Shown: positions 36,402 through 46,107, counted from the first letter of the stretch. The stretch: 64,000 nt of DNA from Cyanobacteria bacterium SZAS-4 (GCA_018266255.1 JAFEAT010000007.1:310001-374000); one strand, 5' to 3'. Numbers and translations are program-made. Notes: generated by a model not told the origin, from the letters alone.

Positions 36402-36935
36402 ATGCGACCTTCGCGCATTTTGAAAGTTTATTACTCCGCGACGCTTATAGCGGGTTTGTTGTTTACAATTCCGGTCGCGCAAGCGGTACAACAAAATGAA
36501 CTGGGCGCCCGCGGGGCGGCTATCCTGACTCTATGCTGGAACGTTCTCTTCATCATGCTGCTGCCCCTGATCATGGACTGGGCGGAGTCTCGCTACTTCA
36601 AAGCAAGATTTTTGCAACTGGAAGAAGTCGCCAAGGAAAATCCCGAACTTGCTGCTGTTATTACAGAGCAGTGCGAAAAACTCTCCATCCCCGGGTTCAG
36701 ATTTGCCGTCGTCGAAACTAACAGCGAAGATATTTTCAGTTATGGATTGTGGCGTTCCAATCCACGTATGGTCCTACCGACAAGCTTTTTAACGTCTGAA
36801 CAAAAGTCGCGCACCATCCCTAGTATCGAGGCCGAGCTAACAAGATTTGCCAGCCAAGATCATACGTTTGTATTTCTGGTGTTCACAGTTTTACAAGTAA
36901 TGTTGCAGCACCTTTTAATCGCTTACGCGCACTGA
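36402..36935 (+). CDS. Membrane protein resembling an M48 peptidase that has lost its zinc motif
   Basis: About 177 residues with two N-terminal membrane segments and one near the C-terminus. The middle (SIPGFRFAVVETNSEDIFSYGLWRSNPRMVLPTSFLTSEQ) follows the M48/HtpX pattern, where a core strand with N.....G......V.T.GLL precedes HExxH. At that place it reads IEAELTRFASQDHTF, so the two His ligands are gone (HELGH becomes AELTR). A third ligand region is absent too. Probably a pseudo-protease; a true HtpX is encoded at 45256. I chose ATG 36402 (GGGA upstream) over GTG 36387. Its stop codon lies inside a tandem repeat. Confidence 0.55.
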   Translation: MRPSRILKVYYSATLIAGLLFTIPVAQAVQQNELGARGAAILTLCWNVLFIMLLPLIMDWAESRYFKARFLQLEEVAKENPELAAVITEQCEKLSIPGFRFAVVETNSEDIFSYGLWRSNPRMVLPTSFLTSEQKSRTIPSIEAELTRFASQDHTFVFLVFTVLQVMLQHLLIAYAH

Positions 36936-37049
36936 GTAAGCGCACTGAGTAAGCGCACTGAGCAAGTCACGTCTGTTCGTCACTAAGTCACGTCTGTTCG
37001 TCACTAAGTCACGTCTGTTCGTCACTAAGTCACTTCTGTTCGTAACTAA
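36927..37049. repeat. Two adjacent tandem repeats (13 bp x3 and 21 bp x4)
   Basis: GCGCACTGAGTAA is repeated at 36927, 36940 and 36953; the first copy contains the stop codon of the M48-like gene. It is followed without gap by four 21-bp copies starting with GTCACGTCTGTTCGTCAC (36966-36986, 36987-37007, 37008-37028, 37029-37049, the last with changes). There are no unique spacers, so this is not a CRISPR array. Confidence 0.92.
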
Positions 37050-37097
37050 CTCATGTTTGCTCTAGGTAACAACATTAACTCGACGCGACAGTGAATT

Positions 37098-38645
37098 CTA
37101 TTTGTCTCTTTCAGAGATGGATGTTGATTGAAACACGTCAAAACGAGCGCCTTGCTTCCATGCGTCGCCCGGCAATCCAGCCTTAATTGAAAGCTGCGTC
37201 AAAAGTTCGGAACGATCCCATCCAAACTCTGTGGCGACAGAAGGCAGAAAAACAGATTGTTTTCCATCTTTGTACATCACAACACCATCTTGACCGACAA
37301 CAATATCGTTGTGGCTGCGCACTCGGCGCGGTGCGGTAAGCACGTTTATGTCTATTTCAATATCTGGTAACTCTGCTTGAATAACTGGCTGAAACCGATA
37401 ATCACGTGAAGAAGAACCGATAGTGTTGTCCATCACTGTTTGTATTAAAGGCTTGACCGGCCAGATGTAACCGATGCAACCACGCAGCTCTTTGTGGCTT
37501 GGTTCTTGCGGATCGATTTTATACAACGTAACAAATGCACCCATCTTCTTTTGGGTGAAATCACTGAGCGCAAATCGAATTTCATCTTCACCAGGGAGCT
37601 GCCCCGCGCGCACCGAACTTTCCAGGGTGAGTCTGGCGAGCTTCAGCAGATTCTGTTTATCGGCATCACTGAACTTGGTTTCAGCGCCACATTCATCCTG
37701 GTCCTGCCATCCTTGTTTACTTGAATTGGAAAAAGCCAGAGCCAGGTAAGAAACGGAATTCCGATCATCTTCGGCGATCGCATCTTGCGAAGTTCCGTAC
37801 CGCAACAGACTTCCAAAGCTACCCTCCGGAAGCAGTGCCACCAATACCGCACATGGATAAAAACCACATATGGTGTCATTGGTACGTTGCTTGAATTGCA
37901 AGAAGCCAGGCAAATCGTGGTTACTTAAATGCTCGAATGCTTCACCATCTAATTGGCGCAGCTTGTTTTTCAAGTCGCTGTGGAACGGCTCATAATCATA
38001 TCTTGGTCCAAAATGAGTAAAGTCCGAACTAACGACAATCAGATCGCCTTGCTTCAAATAACGGCGCAGAATCTGCGCCATCAGCTGCACATCCATTTCG
38101 TCAGAAAGTGTTCCGACGATGATGGGAACGATCTTCACATCGCCAAAAGTTTCTCGAATGAAAGGCAACTGCAATTCGAGAGAATGCTCTCTTTTATGAA
38201 CTTCGCTCGATTGCCTGAACAACGGAAAGTCTGCAAGTTCCTGAACAACTTCTTTGTCGACAGTCAGGTCCCCAAGCGGAGTCGCAAAGACACTTTCTGT
38301 GGGCAAAACAGCTCCATCGAAACCGACATAGTGACTTGGACCGAGAAGAAAAATCCGTTTAGGCTGTTGTTGCTTGGCTTGTTCGTATGCGAAAGCCGCA
38401 GTCTGTCCCGAAAACATATAACCCGCATGTGGCGACACGATTGCAAGTAGCGGAGTCGAAGGCGCAAAGTTGCTTGTGAAGCCGGATTCGATTGGCGTTT
38501 GCTGTAAAGCTTGATTCGCCTTTGAGAGATATGTACTTAGTTGGGAGCGCAACTTTTTAGCATCAGATTCATACCAAGTACCGGCGAAAGCAGCCTGTCG
38601 CTTTTGCGAAAAATTCAAACCAGCACGGCTGACAAAGTTGTTCAT
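37098..38645 (-). CDS. MEMO1-AMMECR1 fusion (AmmeMemoRadiSam proteins B and A)
   Basis: 515 residues in two domains. Residues about 15-310 are MEMO1-like (AFAGTWYES at the start, IVSPHAGYMFSGQTAA, LLGPSHYVGFDGAVLP, EHSLELQLPFI, VVSSDFTHFG), with the His/Asp/Cys positions of the dioxygenase-like fold. Residues about 330-505 are AMMECR1-like (ELRGCIGYIWPVKPLIQTVMDNTIGSSSRDYRF...PDIEIDINVL). In many prokaryotes these two are encoded with a radical SAM protein as a three-part system of unknown function; here A and B are joined and the radical SAM partner is not within this window. Confidence 0.92.
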   Translation of the reverse strand: MNNFVSRAGLNFSQKRQAAFAGTWYESDAKKLRSQLSTYLSKANQALQQTPIESGFTSNFAPSTPLLAIVSPHAGYMFSGQTAAFAYEQAKQQQPKRIFLLGPSHYVGFDGAVLPTESVFATPLGDLTVDKEVVQELADFPLFRQSSEVHKREHSLELQLPFIRETFGDVKIVPIIVGTLSDEMDVQLMAQILRRYLKQGDLIVVSSDFTHFGPRYDYEPFHSDLKNKLRQLDGEAFEHLSNHDLPGFLQFKQRTNDTICGFYPCAVLVALLPEGSFGSLLRYGTSQDAIAEDDRNSVSYLALAFSNSSKQGWQDQDECGAETKFSDADKQNLLKLARLTLESSVRAGQLPGEDEIRFALSDFTQKKMGAFVTLYKIDPQEPSHKELRGCIGYIWPVKPLIQTVMDNTIGSSSRDYRFQPVIQAELPDIEIDINVLTAPRRVRSHNDIVVGQDGVVMYKDGKQSVFLPSVATEFGWDRSELLTQLSIKAGLPGDAWKQGARFDVFQSTSISERDK

Positions 38646-38701
38646 CTCATTAACTTCATGGAGAGGGCGCCTACAAGCCTGTGTTTAGGAGGTCGACTAA
38701 C

Positions 38702-39241
38702 CTACGGTGTGGTCGGAGCAGCAGCTGGAACTGCACCATCTGCGGCTGCAGGAGCGGCCTTGACCACAGGCACTGGCACGATCTGTGTGTACACATTTGA
38801 ACTACTGTCACCATGCGGATCTGCGGTGGATTCGAAAGTCAAAATAAGCTTCACTTGCCCGCCGCCTGGCACTGCTTCAAGGGGCTGTGATTTAGCGAAT
38901 GCTTCGCTTCCGGCAATTTCGCCGTCAGCACTTTTGGGATTGCTGCTAAGCGCAATATCACCGACAGTGCCATCTGCGTTGACTACGGTCGACAATATGA
39001 CTTTGTTTCTGCCGTTTGGGACATTCCAATTGTTCAGAAGCTTTCCACGCAACCTTGTTAAGTACGCAGAGTAAGCAGCATTGTTATTGTTCGCTGGTGC
39101 GGATCCCCCACGAGCCGCGGGTCGGGATGCTGGTCGAGATGCTGGTCGAGATGCCGGTCTGGGCGCTGGTTTCGCCTCTGCTCCGAGTGGGATAAGCATG
39201 GCGGCAAATGCGAAAATGAAAAGCCACGTCTTAATATGCAT
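38702..39241 (-). CDS. Exported protein with TonB C-terminal domain
   Basis: 179 residues. A signal peptide (MHIKTWLFIFAFAAMLIPLGAEA) precedes an RPAS-repeat linker and an Asn/Gly-rich stretch. Residues about 55-145 match a TonB-C fold: AYLTRLRGKLLNNWNVPNGRNKVILSTVVNADGTVGDIALSSNPKS. Unlike real TonB it has a cleavable-looking signal peptide instead of an N-terminal anchor, so it probably acts freely outside the membrane. The tail is Ala/Pro-rich. Excellent SD (GGAGG). Role unknown; such proteins are common in this type of genome. Confidence 0.75.
   Translation of the reverse strand: MHIKTWLFIFAFAAMLIPLGAEAKPAPRPASRPASRPASRPAARGGSAPANNNNAAYSAYLTRLRGKLLNNWNVPNGRNKVILSTVVNADGTVGDIALSSNPKSADGEIAGSEAFAKSQPLEAVPGGGQVKLILTFESTADPHGDSSSNVYTQIVPVPVVKAAPAAADGAVPAAAPTTP
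39123..39170. repeat. 12-bp tandem repeat coding for RPAS units
   Basis: Four units of the type CGAGATGCTGGT (39123-39134, 39135-39146, 39147-39158, 39159-39170), in frame in the TonB-C protein, giving its RPAS linker. The last unit has diverged. Confidence 0.88.
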
Positions 39242-39284
39242 ACATCCTCCAGTTAGGCTGCATAAGTATTATACGGCGGTCGCG

Positions 39285-40502
39285 CTAAGCAGTGGCCGCC
39301 TTTTCTCGGAAGATTCCAAACGACGAAGTGTAGCCATGTAGAAAAGTAGTGCCACCAACTGGACCGATTTCGCCGTTGCAGAAAAATCCACCGAGTGGAA
39401 TGTCACCTAAAAATTCGCGAAAGCACTCGCTATCGTGATTTGATTCGCCATACAAATGCTTACCACGACCCAAGCATGAAAATAGCAAGGCGCCAGCAGC
39501 GGCGCTGCCATTGTGCTGCTCAGCATAAGCTTTCAGCATGAGACGCAAATCTTCCGAAGATGTAGCCGCATCGCGCAGGTGAAATTGCACCGTGCGCTCG
39601 TTTCTCAGAATTTCACCAACCATCAGCGCTCCGGATTTCTGCTCGATTCCGAGAATATTCCGAATCAAAAAATCACCGCCATGAAAATCTGATTTAAACT
39701 CATCCATCACTACACCAAGGAATAAGGCGTTGTAAGCGAGCTTTTGATCCATTGGGCTGAGCTTCATAATCGCTTCTTTTAAAACGTGCACTGCGGGTTC
39801 ACCATCGAGCTCAATGAGGAAATTGTTCAAGCACTTGGTGACACGCATGGGATGTCCTATAGGACGGCAGCCTTGTGCGACCACAGAGTCGACTACCACG
39901 TTGCCAGATAGTGCGGCACCAATCACACCGCTTCGATAAACCTTATCGCCGCAAAACAAGGCATTGCTTCCACCGCGATTGCCGCCGCTAGCCAAGCCGC
40001 CTAATTTGACTGATTTTGCAAAAGCATAATCTAGTCCTTGCATCAAGGTGTCAACTTTGAAGCTAAAAGGGTCTGGCAACAAAATGAAGTGTGGCTCGGA
40101 TGTGCTCTCTACACCGACTGCTTTCTCCCAAGCAGATGGTGCAGAATCGAGGTCAGGCAAATCGGAGTCTTCGAAGTGGAATAGCTTGATATCAACCTCA
40201 GGTAAAACGGCGGCAGTGATTGCAATCCCTTTTTCCTTTTCGACTTCAAACCCGCCACCAATCAAACCACCAGCAGAACAACCGATAAAATGTTTTGCCC
40301 GCAATTGCTTTTTCACAAGTGCGGAGATCTCGTCGAACTCGTCCATAAAATCAGCCGATACGAAGCCGATAACCAGATCGGGCTCAGCATCGCCCAGCTG
40401 GAAATTGATGCTTTCTGCGCAGTCAGCCAGCAGTTGCCTGGCTCCGCCATATTTGCGTTTACCGGGCAGATCATTACCGGCTAAAGCTGACGCCCATTTC
40501 AT
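39285..40502 (-). CDS. FIST N / FIST C domain sensory protein
   Basis: 405 residues. The N-terminal FIST part includes PDLVIGFVSADFMDEFDEISALVKKQLRAKHFIGCSAGGLIGGGFEVEKEKGIAI, and the C-terminal FIST part ends with the typical AGALLFSCLGRGKHLYGESNHDSECFREFLGDIPLGGFFCNGEIGPVGGTTFLHGYTSSFGIF. Such proteins are thought to bind small molecules, probably amino acids, and pass signals; in some bacteria they are linked to kinases or chemotaxis, in eukaryotes to F-box proteins. Here it is a stand-alone module with SD GAGGAA upstream. Signal partner not visible in the window. Confidence 0.9.
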   Translation of the reverse strand: MKWASALAGNDLPGKRKYGGARQLLADCAESINFQLGDAEPDLVIGFVSADFMDEFDEISALVKKQLRAKHFIGCSAGGLIGGGFEVEKEKGIAITAAVLPEVDIKLFHFEDSDLPDLDSAPSAWEKAVGVESTSEPHFILLPDPFSFKVDTLMQGLDYAFAKSVKLGGLASGGNRGGSNALFCGDKVYRSGVIGAALSGNVVVDSVVAQGCRPIGHPMRVTKCLNNFLIELDGEPAVHVLKEAIMKLSPMDQKLAYNALFLGVVMDEFKSDFHGGDFLIRNILGIEQKSGALMVGEILRNERTVQFHLRDAATSSEDLRLMLKAYAEQHNGSAAAGALLFSCLGRGKHLYGESNHDSECFREFLGDIPLGGFFCNGEIGPVGGTTFLHGYTSSFGIFREKAATA

Positions 40503-40805
40503 AGCGATTCCTCGAACAAATAACGAAAACAGCGCACATCGCTGCTCATCTGCAAAAAGACAATTCTATCAAGGACTGTGCGGAGAATACTAACGCAACC
40601 GAGGACGCAAGTTTGGCTTGATTCAACTAACCGAGAAACAGCCCTGGTCGATCCTAAACCGATATCGGGTTAGTTTCGCTATAAACTGACCTAAAAGCCC
40701 ACTAGCAGCACTATCCGCAATAATTTCGAGACGACCGCGCCTTCCCTCAAATCCACAACCGGGTTCTGTCAAATCCCACACAAAAAATGAGCAGAAGGCT
40801 CCGCG
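40503..40805. other. Intergenic stretch with a GATATC palindrome
   Basis: About 303 bases between the TPR gene stop and the FIST gene start, both on the minus strand. Apart from GATATC palindrome copy 7 I see no ORF, tRNA or terminator hairpin with a T-run. Confidence 0.5.
40655..40672. repeat. GATATC palindrome, copy 7
   Basis: Reads TAAACCGATATCGGGTTA and is followed by GTTTCG, similar to the flank of copy 11 on its other strand. It lies mid-gap between the TPR gene (134 bases past its stop) and the FIST gene. Confidence 0.85.
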
Positions 40806-41387
40806 CTACGTTGGTTTGTTGCCGCCCTGCAGTGCGTCTGCCTCAAGCTCAGCTTGGTCAGCATCCGCTGCGCGTCCGAGACGTCTTAGGAGCAACGAGT
40901 AAATTCTCAGTGAATTACCAACGTCTGGATGATTGTTTCCAAAAACACGTTTCTTGGCTTCCACGATCTTGGCATAGCATTCGGTGATATCACTAGTTCC
41001 TGCCCCGAAGTTGGCAGTCGACGCCAAACAATCGATGTCCAAAAAAACTTCTGGATTGTCCTTACTGACCGCTGCGGTCCACAATTCGACTAACCTTGCG
41101 TAAAGCTGACGAGACTCAGCATACTTTTCCGACTTCGCATGACATTCGGCTAGCTCCACAATACAGGTGCACATTTTGCCAAAATCTGGAGTTTTTTCAC
41201 TTTCAAATTCTGTCAGGGCTCTTTGCAAATAATATTCGGCCTCGCTGAGGCTGCCGCTTTGCTTTTTCAATAATGCGGTTGTGAAAAGACTGTCGGCTTC
41301 GCTTGATTTTCCCTTCAGCGCTTTTGGCACCAGCACTGCTGCGATCAACAGCAAGATAACGAAAGATATAAGATATAACGGTTCCAT
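40806..41387 (-). CDS. Membrane-anchored TPR protein
   Basis: 193 residues with one N-terminal membrane helix (LYLISFVILLLIAAVLVP) and three to four TPR-like helical pairs behind it, including LSEAEYYLQRALTEFE and KYAESRQLYARLVELW, the last (NNHPDVGNSLRIYSLLLRRLGRAADADQAE) of the kinesin-light-chain type. The TPR part should face the cytosol. The ribosome binding site is weak. The APC permease gene lies 62 bases upstream on the same strand. Confidence 0.75.
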   Translation of the reverse strand: MEPLYLISFVILLLIAAVLVPKALKGKSSEADSLFTTALLKKQSGSLSEAEYYLQRALTEFESEKTPDFGKMCTCIVELAECHAKSEKYAESRQLYARLVELWTAAVSKDNPEVFLDIDCLASTANFGAGTSDITECYAKIVEAKKRVFGNNHPDVGNSLRIYSLLLRRLGRAADADQAELEADALQGGNKPT

Positions 41388-41449
41388 AACTGCTTTCTTC
41401 GCCGATTTATTGCATTATCGTAAGCTTTTGCACACCATATTCGATACCA

Positions 41450-43384
41450 CTAACCCACATGGATTTTCGGGCGGCGCGACGGCTCGCTGTCTAATTCTCG
41501 CAAAATTTCTCGACAAACTGGAGCGGTCTCTCCTTCGCCGAGAAAGATGTATTTGAAGATGTAACCAATCGGATTTCCCTCAGTCCAGCCAAAATACGCA
41601 TGAGGAATAACTCCTGTTTTGTCTCTCAGATGCAAGAGGAAAGCTGCGATCGCGTTTGGAATAGCGGGACTTTCGCAACGCAAGATATGGAATCCGTCGA
41701 TTTCGTGTCCAGATATTTCAAGGCAATCTTCAATGAAATCAGAGGCATCTCCAAGCTTCACTTCTAGAAAAATGAAGTCACCCTCTTCACGTGTAATGCT
41801 GTGAATTTCGCGAGATTCCGCTTCTTTCTCAGCATAGTCGGTGCCACCGGGTCGATGGGCTAGTATCCTTATGCTACCAGTCTTTGCAGCAGCATCGATG
41901 AATTGTTTTGCCAGTGGGTCCAAGTCAATTTTATGCACACGTAGTTCAACTGAACGCAAAGCTCTAGAGACAACCGATGCGAAAAATATGGTGGCAATAA
42001 ACGCAAGTGCAATGTGCACGCCTTCTGGCCTTTCGACGCAATTTATTACCGTTGTGTAAATGAAAATGAGTGCAATGACCAAATAGCCGTAACGGAGACG
42101 TGGCTTGCGATCCCAGACCGTGAGCGTACCTGCTACAGCTGCTGACGTAATCAGCACGAGAACTCCGGTGGCATAAGCTCCTGCTTGCGCATCCACATCA
42201 GCCTTGAAGATAAATGTGACGAGAAACGCAACGGCTGTGAAAAAGACTACGAGCGGTCTGGTTGCTGCCGCCCATTCCGGTGCCATACCGAATCGAGGCA
42301 AGTAGCGCGGCACCAGACTGAGCAATCCCGCGATAGCGGATGCACCAGCAAACCAGAGGATGGCAATTGAACTTATATCGTATACAGTACCGAACGCTTC
42401 GCCCAGGTGCATGTGAGCCAAATACGCCAGGGCGCGACCGTTCGCGGATCCGCCTTCTTTGAAATCGACAGCCTTGATCATCAGGGTCGTTACGATACTA
42501 CTGGCGACCAGATATACACACATGATCAGAGCTGCAGATGACAATAAAAATTTCGTGTTGCGAATGCGTCCAGCTGGATTTTCAGGTGTATCTGTCGGAT
42601 CGCCTTTTACCAACGGCATAACCGCAACACCGGTTTCAAATCCCGAGAGACCCAAAGCGAGTTTCGGAAACAGCAAAAGAGAAGTGGACAAAATCAACCA
42701 CGGGTCTCCATGAGTTGATGGCATCGACATCAAGTTTTGCTGCCAGTCTTGCCAGTACGTAGGATTGTGCATAATCAAGTCGAAACATCGCACTAGAACA
42801 ACAGCGTTTAAACCGAGATAAAGAGCCACGATTATAAAAGAAACACCGATGGCTTCCCTGAACCCGATTAAGAAGACGCCACCAAGGATGGTGAGCAGAA
42901 TCAATGTCACACCAATCCGGTCATGGTGATGAACCCACGCAGGGATAAGTGGGTTCTCAATCAAGTGAGCAGTTGCGTCGGCGGCAGATAGAGTGATTGT
43001 GATGATGAACGCGGTAGCAGCGAATCCCAAGAGCAACAATACAACTGCTTTCCCAAGCCAGCCGGGCAAGAGGTTGCCGAGCATGGAAATACTTCCCTGC
43101 CCGTGCGGACTTTCCTTGGCAACAATAAAGTATGCAGGCAATGCACAAAAGACTGTTACTAGTACCAATATCAGTGTCGCAAATGGTGCCAAATAATTGG
43201 CCGCTAGAAAGGCGATTCCAGGCTGATATCCGAGTGTCGAGAAGTAATCCACGCCGGTCAAGCACATAACTTTCCACCAAACGTCTTGGTGGACGGCTGC
43301 CGGCTTTTTATGGCTTTCTCTGATGCCTTGAAAAAACCAACGCCGAAATTTGTTGTATCTGGTATGAGCCCTACGGTCCGTCAT
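41450..43384 (-). CDS. APC-superfamily permease with soluble C-terminal domain
   Basis: 644 residues. About 12 membrane segments fill residues 40-480. The patterns [35 protein letters not shown] and [21 protein letters not shown] are hallmarks of a distinct APC subfamily (annotated as amino acid permease; KimA-type potassium importers are relatives). The last 160 residues are soluble and include [19 protein letters not shown]. Substrate cannot be settled from sequence. The Asp often present in GFAATDF is Ala here. A strong start signal is not apparent. Confidence 0.85.
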   Translation of the reverse strand: MTDRRAHTRYNKFRRWFFQGIRESHKKPAAVHQDVWWKVMCLTGVDYFSTLGYQPGIAFLAANYLAPFATLILVLVTVFCALPAYFIVAKESPHGQGSISMLGNLLPGWLGKAVVLLLLGFAATAFIITITLSAADATAHLIENPLIPAWVHHHDRIGVTLILLTILGGVFLIGFREAIGVSFIIVALYLGLNAVVLVRCFDLIMHNPTYWQDWQQNLMSMPSTHGDPWLILSTSLLLFPKLALGLSGFETGVAVMPLVKGDPTDTPENPAGRIRNTKFLLSSAALIMCVYLVASSIVTTLMIKAVDFKEGGSANGRALAYLAHMHLGEAFGTVYDISSIAILWFAGASAIAGLLSLVPRYLPRFGMAPEWAAATRPLVVFFTAVAFLVTFIFKADVDAQAGAYATGVLVLITSAAVAGTLTVWDRKPRLRYGYLVIALIFIYTTVINCVERPEGVHIALAFIATIFFASVVSRALRSVELRVHKIDLDPLAKQFIDAAAKTGSIRILAHRPGGTDYAEKEAESREIHSITREEGDFIFLEVKLGDASDFIEDCLEISGHEIDGFHILRCESPAIPNAIAAFLLHLRDKTGVIPHAYFGWTEGNPIGYIFKYIFLGEGETAPVCREILRELDSEPSRRPKIHVG

Positions 43385-43572
43385 AATGCCTATGCACGAA
43401 ATGCTTTCATCTCGTTGTTATGGGATCAAATTACCACTACTGAGCTGCTTTTGCCAGGCATAATCCGGCATAATCCACCACTTCGCAACATCCCCAGGTT
43501 GAACAATCGAACTGTAGGAGTCAGCGCCCAAACGCAAGTTCCCAAGAGGCGCTCCGCGATGATGACCTCGGG

Positions 43573-44979
43573 TCAATCAAGGCCAGCCTTAGTCATTTTG
43601 AACGGGTCGAGCAATTTTTCCAGCTCCTTTTGAGATAACTTGGTCTTCTTCAAAGCAACCTCTCGAATCGACTCACCGGATTCGAACGCATCGTGCGATA
43701 TCGCTGCAGCCATGTCATATCCAATTTCTGGAACAAGTGCTGTACATAATGCCAGTCCACGCTCAACCAGTTCTGGTCCACGTTCAGTTGCAGTTATTCC
43801 ATCGACACATTTGGATGTAAAATTCTCGACTGCGTTTGCGAGCAAATTAATCGATTGCAGCAGGTTGTATGCGGCTACAGGTTGCATCACATTCAACTCA
43901 AAATTACCTGAACCACCGGCGATGGCGATTGTCGCGTCGTTGCCGATCACTTGGGCTGCCACCATACATAGCGCCTCGGCGATTACCGGATTCACTTTGC
44001 CTGGCATGATGGAACTGCCCGGTTGCACTTCAGGCAGCGCAATCTCGCCGATTCCCGCTCGAGGTCCACATCCAAGCCAACGCACGTCATTAGCTAGCTT
44101 GAGTAAGCTGACGGCTGTAGTTTTCAAAACACCGGACGCTTCAACAATTTCGTCAAGAGTACTTTGAGCCTGGAAATGATTTTCGGTTTCACTGAGCTGA
44201 AGTCCAGTCAGTTTGGAAACTTTTTCCAAGACTTTTTTTGCAAACTCCGGTCTAGTGTTGATCCCAGTGCCAACGGCGGTGCCACCTAACGCAACCTCCG
44301 AAAGTCTCTGTTCCGCGTGTTGTAGTCGGATCAAAGCCCGCTCCGCTTGTCCTGCGTATCCGAGAAACTCTTGCCCCAAACGGATAGGAGTGGCATCCTG
44401 CAGATGTGTTCTACCAGTTTTGATCACTTCCATAAATTCAGCTGATTTAGTGCGAAGTGACTTTGCCAGCCGTTCTAAAGCAGGGCGAAGTTTCTCTTTG
44501 ATGTCTATTAAAGCCGCGATGTGAATTGCAGTCGGAATCGCATCGTTAGAAGACATTCCTTGATTGACATGATCGTTTGGGTGAACAAGATTCCGCTCCC
44601 CGCGCTTTCCGCCCATGATCTCAATTGCGCGATTAGCAATAACCTCGTTGGCATTCATATTTGTGGAAGTGCCTGAACCGGTCTGGAAAATATCCACAAC
44701 GAACTGATTGTCAAGCTTACCTTCTGCAACTTCCATCGCTGCAGATTTGATTGCGTCGGCAACTTTACCGTCGAGATCGTTAAATTCGCAATTTACTTCT
44801 GCGGCAGCGAATTTAATAAGGGCAAGCGCCTTGATAAAGGAGCGTTGAAAGCGCAAGTCGCTGATTGGAAAGTTGACTACAGCCCGCTGTGTGCTAGCAC
44901 CATAATACGCATCAACGGGGACTTGCATCGTTCCCATCGAGTCGCGTTCAACACGAGTAAGCTCCTTCACAACCGTCAC
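43573..44979 (-). CDS. fumC: Fumarate hydratase class II
   Basis: Reversible fumarate to malate hydration in the TCA cycle. The 468-residue protein has the fumarase/aspartase signature GSSIMPGKVNPV (about 315-326) with catalytic Ser, TGSGTSTNMNANEVIANRA near 110, and TGRTHLQDATPIRLGQEF near 195. Aspartase shares these; length, the QDATP stretch and the C-terminal domain favour fumarase. The GTG at 44979 has AAGGAG only 2 bases away; a GTG three codons in would have a better spacing. Divergent from htpX, with a GATATC palindrome between. Confidence 0.93.
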   Translation of the reverse strand: MTVVKELTRVERDSMGTMQVPVDAYYGASTQRAVVNFPISDLRFQRSFIKALALIKFAAAEVNCEFNDLDGKVADAIKSAAMEVAEGKLDNQFVVDIFQTGSGTSTNMNANEVIANRAIEIMGGKRGERNLVHPNDHVNQGMSSNDAIPTAIHIAALIDIKEKLRPALERLAKSLRTKSAEFMEVIKTGRTHLQDATPIRLGQEFLGYAGQAERALIRLQHAEQRLSEVALGGTAVGTGINTRPEFAKKVLEKVSKLTGLQLSETENHFQAQSTLDEIVEASGVLKTTAVSLLKLANDVRWLGCGPRAGIGEIALPEVQPGSSIMPGKVNPVIAEALCMVAAQVIGNDATIAIAGGSGNFELNVMQPVAAYNLLQSINLLANAVENFTSKCVDGITATERGPELVERGLALCTALVPEIGYDMAAAISHDAFESGESIREVALKKTKLSQKELEKLLDPFKMTKAGLD

Positions 44980-45116
44980 TTCTCCTTGGCTCCTAGCCGA
45001 GCCTTTTTACGTATAAACAGAGGTCAATTATAAGTCTGAAAAGCGCTGTGCAAGACGGTAGTACTTAATCGTTGCAGCTAGGCATATAAGGGGCGATTAG
45101 AGTAAAGTCTGAACCC

Positions 45117-45134
45117 TAAACCGATATCGCTTTA
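45117..45134. repeat. GATATC palindrome, copy 8
   Basis: Reads TAAACCGATATCGCTTTA and is followed by TTTTCGG, part of the longer consensus. It lies in the divergent gap between fumC and htpX, more than 120 bases from either start. Confidence 0.85.
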
Positions 45135-45255
45135 TTTTCGGCGGGTAATCCCAAAGTTCTGACCGGTGGCAAGATTAAGAGTTCAAGAACAAATCAGCTG
45201 CTGCCCGCCTGAGTTGGATTATATGAATCTAGATCGCATGATAAAAGGTAGGTAA

Positions 45256-46107
45256 ATGAATACGCTAAAAACTCTTGTCCTCATGGGTTGCTTAACCGCA
45301 ATTATGGTCGCTGCCGGCGGTCTACTCGGTGGGCGAGACGGCATTGCCATAGCATTCTTCTTTGCCATTTGCACAAACATATTTAGCTACTGGTTTTCGG
45401 CTCCAATCGCATTGCGCATGAGCAACGCGCAACCGGTTTCGCGTGAACAAGTGCCGCAACTGTACGAGATTGTAGAGCGAATTGCTAGAAACGCCAACAT
45501 TCCAGTCCCAAGCATTTATGTCATTCCCACTGACTCACCTAACGCTTTCGCCACTGGACGCGATCCTGAACACTCATCCATCGCTGTCACCGAAGGCATC
45601 ATGAGACTGCTCAATTGGAACGAACTTGAAGGTGTATTAGCCCACGAACTGGCTCATGTGCGAAATCGAGATGTGCTGATCACAACTATTGCCGCCGTTT
45701 TAGCATCCTGCATCACGACAATCGCTCACTATGGCTACTATCTGGGTGCTTACTCTGATGATCGGCGTGAGGGATCCAATCCCATCTTCGTTTTGCTCAT
45801 GGCGATATTGGCGCCGATTGCAGCGAGTTTGATCAACCTCGCCATATCACGGTCCAGAGAGTTCGAAGCTGATGCCAGCGGCGCTGAGTTGTGTGGGCAT
45901 CCACTTGAATTGGCGAATGCACTAGCAAAAATTGATCAAACGGCACGCGCCATACCTTTTCAGGATGCCAATCCAGCGCTTTCATCATTATTTATCATCC
46001 AACCGGATCCCCAAAGTTGGTTCGTCAAGCTTTTTTCCACCCATCCGCCGACGCCGGAGAGGATTGCCCGACTGCGAGAAATGGCTGCTAAGACAGGACG
46101 GTCTTAA
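45256..46107 (+). CDS. htpX: Membrane protease HtpX (M48)
   Basis: 283 residues, a membrane zinc metalloprotease for quality control of membrane proteins. It has two N-terminal membrane helices, the zinc motif HELAH at 130-134, two further hydrophobic segments (about 153-175, 183-205), and the third ligand Glu in SREFEADASGAEL. The tail ends LFSTHPPTPERIARLREM, typical of HtpX. All catalytic residues present, unlike the M48-like protein at 36402. SD AGGTA before ATG. Confidence 0.95.
   Translation: MNTLKTLVLMGCLTAIMVAAGGLLGGRDGIAIAFFFAICTNIFSYWFSAPIALRMSNAQPVSREQVPQLYEIVERIARNANIPVPSIYVIPTDSPNAFATGRDPEHSSIAVTEGIMRLLNWNELEGVLAHELAHVRNRDVLITTIAAVLASCITTIAHYGYYLGAYSDDRREGSNPIFVLLMAILAPIAASLINLAISRSREFEADASGAELCGHPLELANALAKIDQTARAIPFQDANPALSSLFIIQPDPQSWFVKLFSTHPPTPERIARLREMAAKTGRS

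Noticed and set aside
36966..37049. Repeat block that looks like a short CRISPR array
   Set aside because: Units are directly joined with no spacers, and no cas genes are nearby; it is a simple tandem repeat.
37770..41655. GCGATCGC (the HIP1 octamer of Cyanobacteria)
   Set aside because: I found only two (near 37775 and 41647), about what chance gives, so HIP1 is not enriched here.
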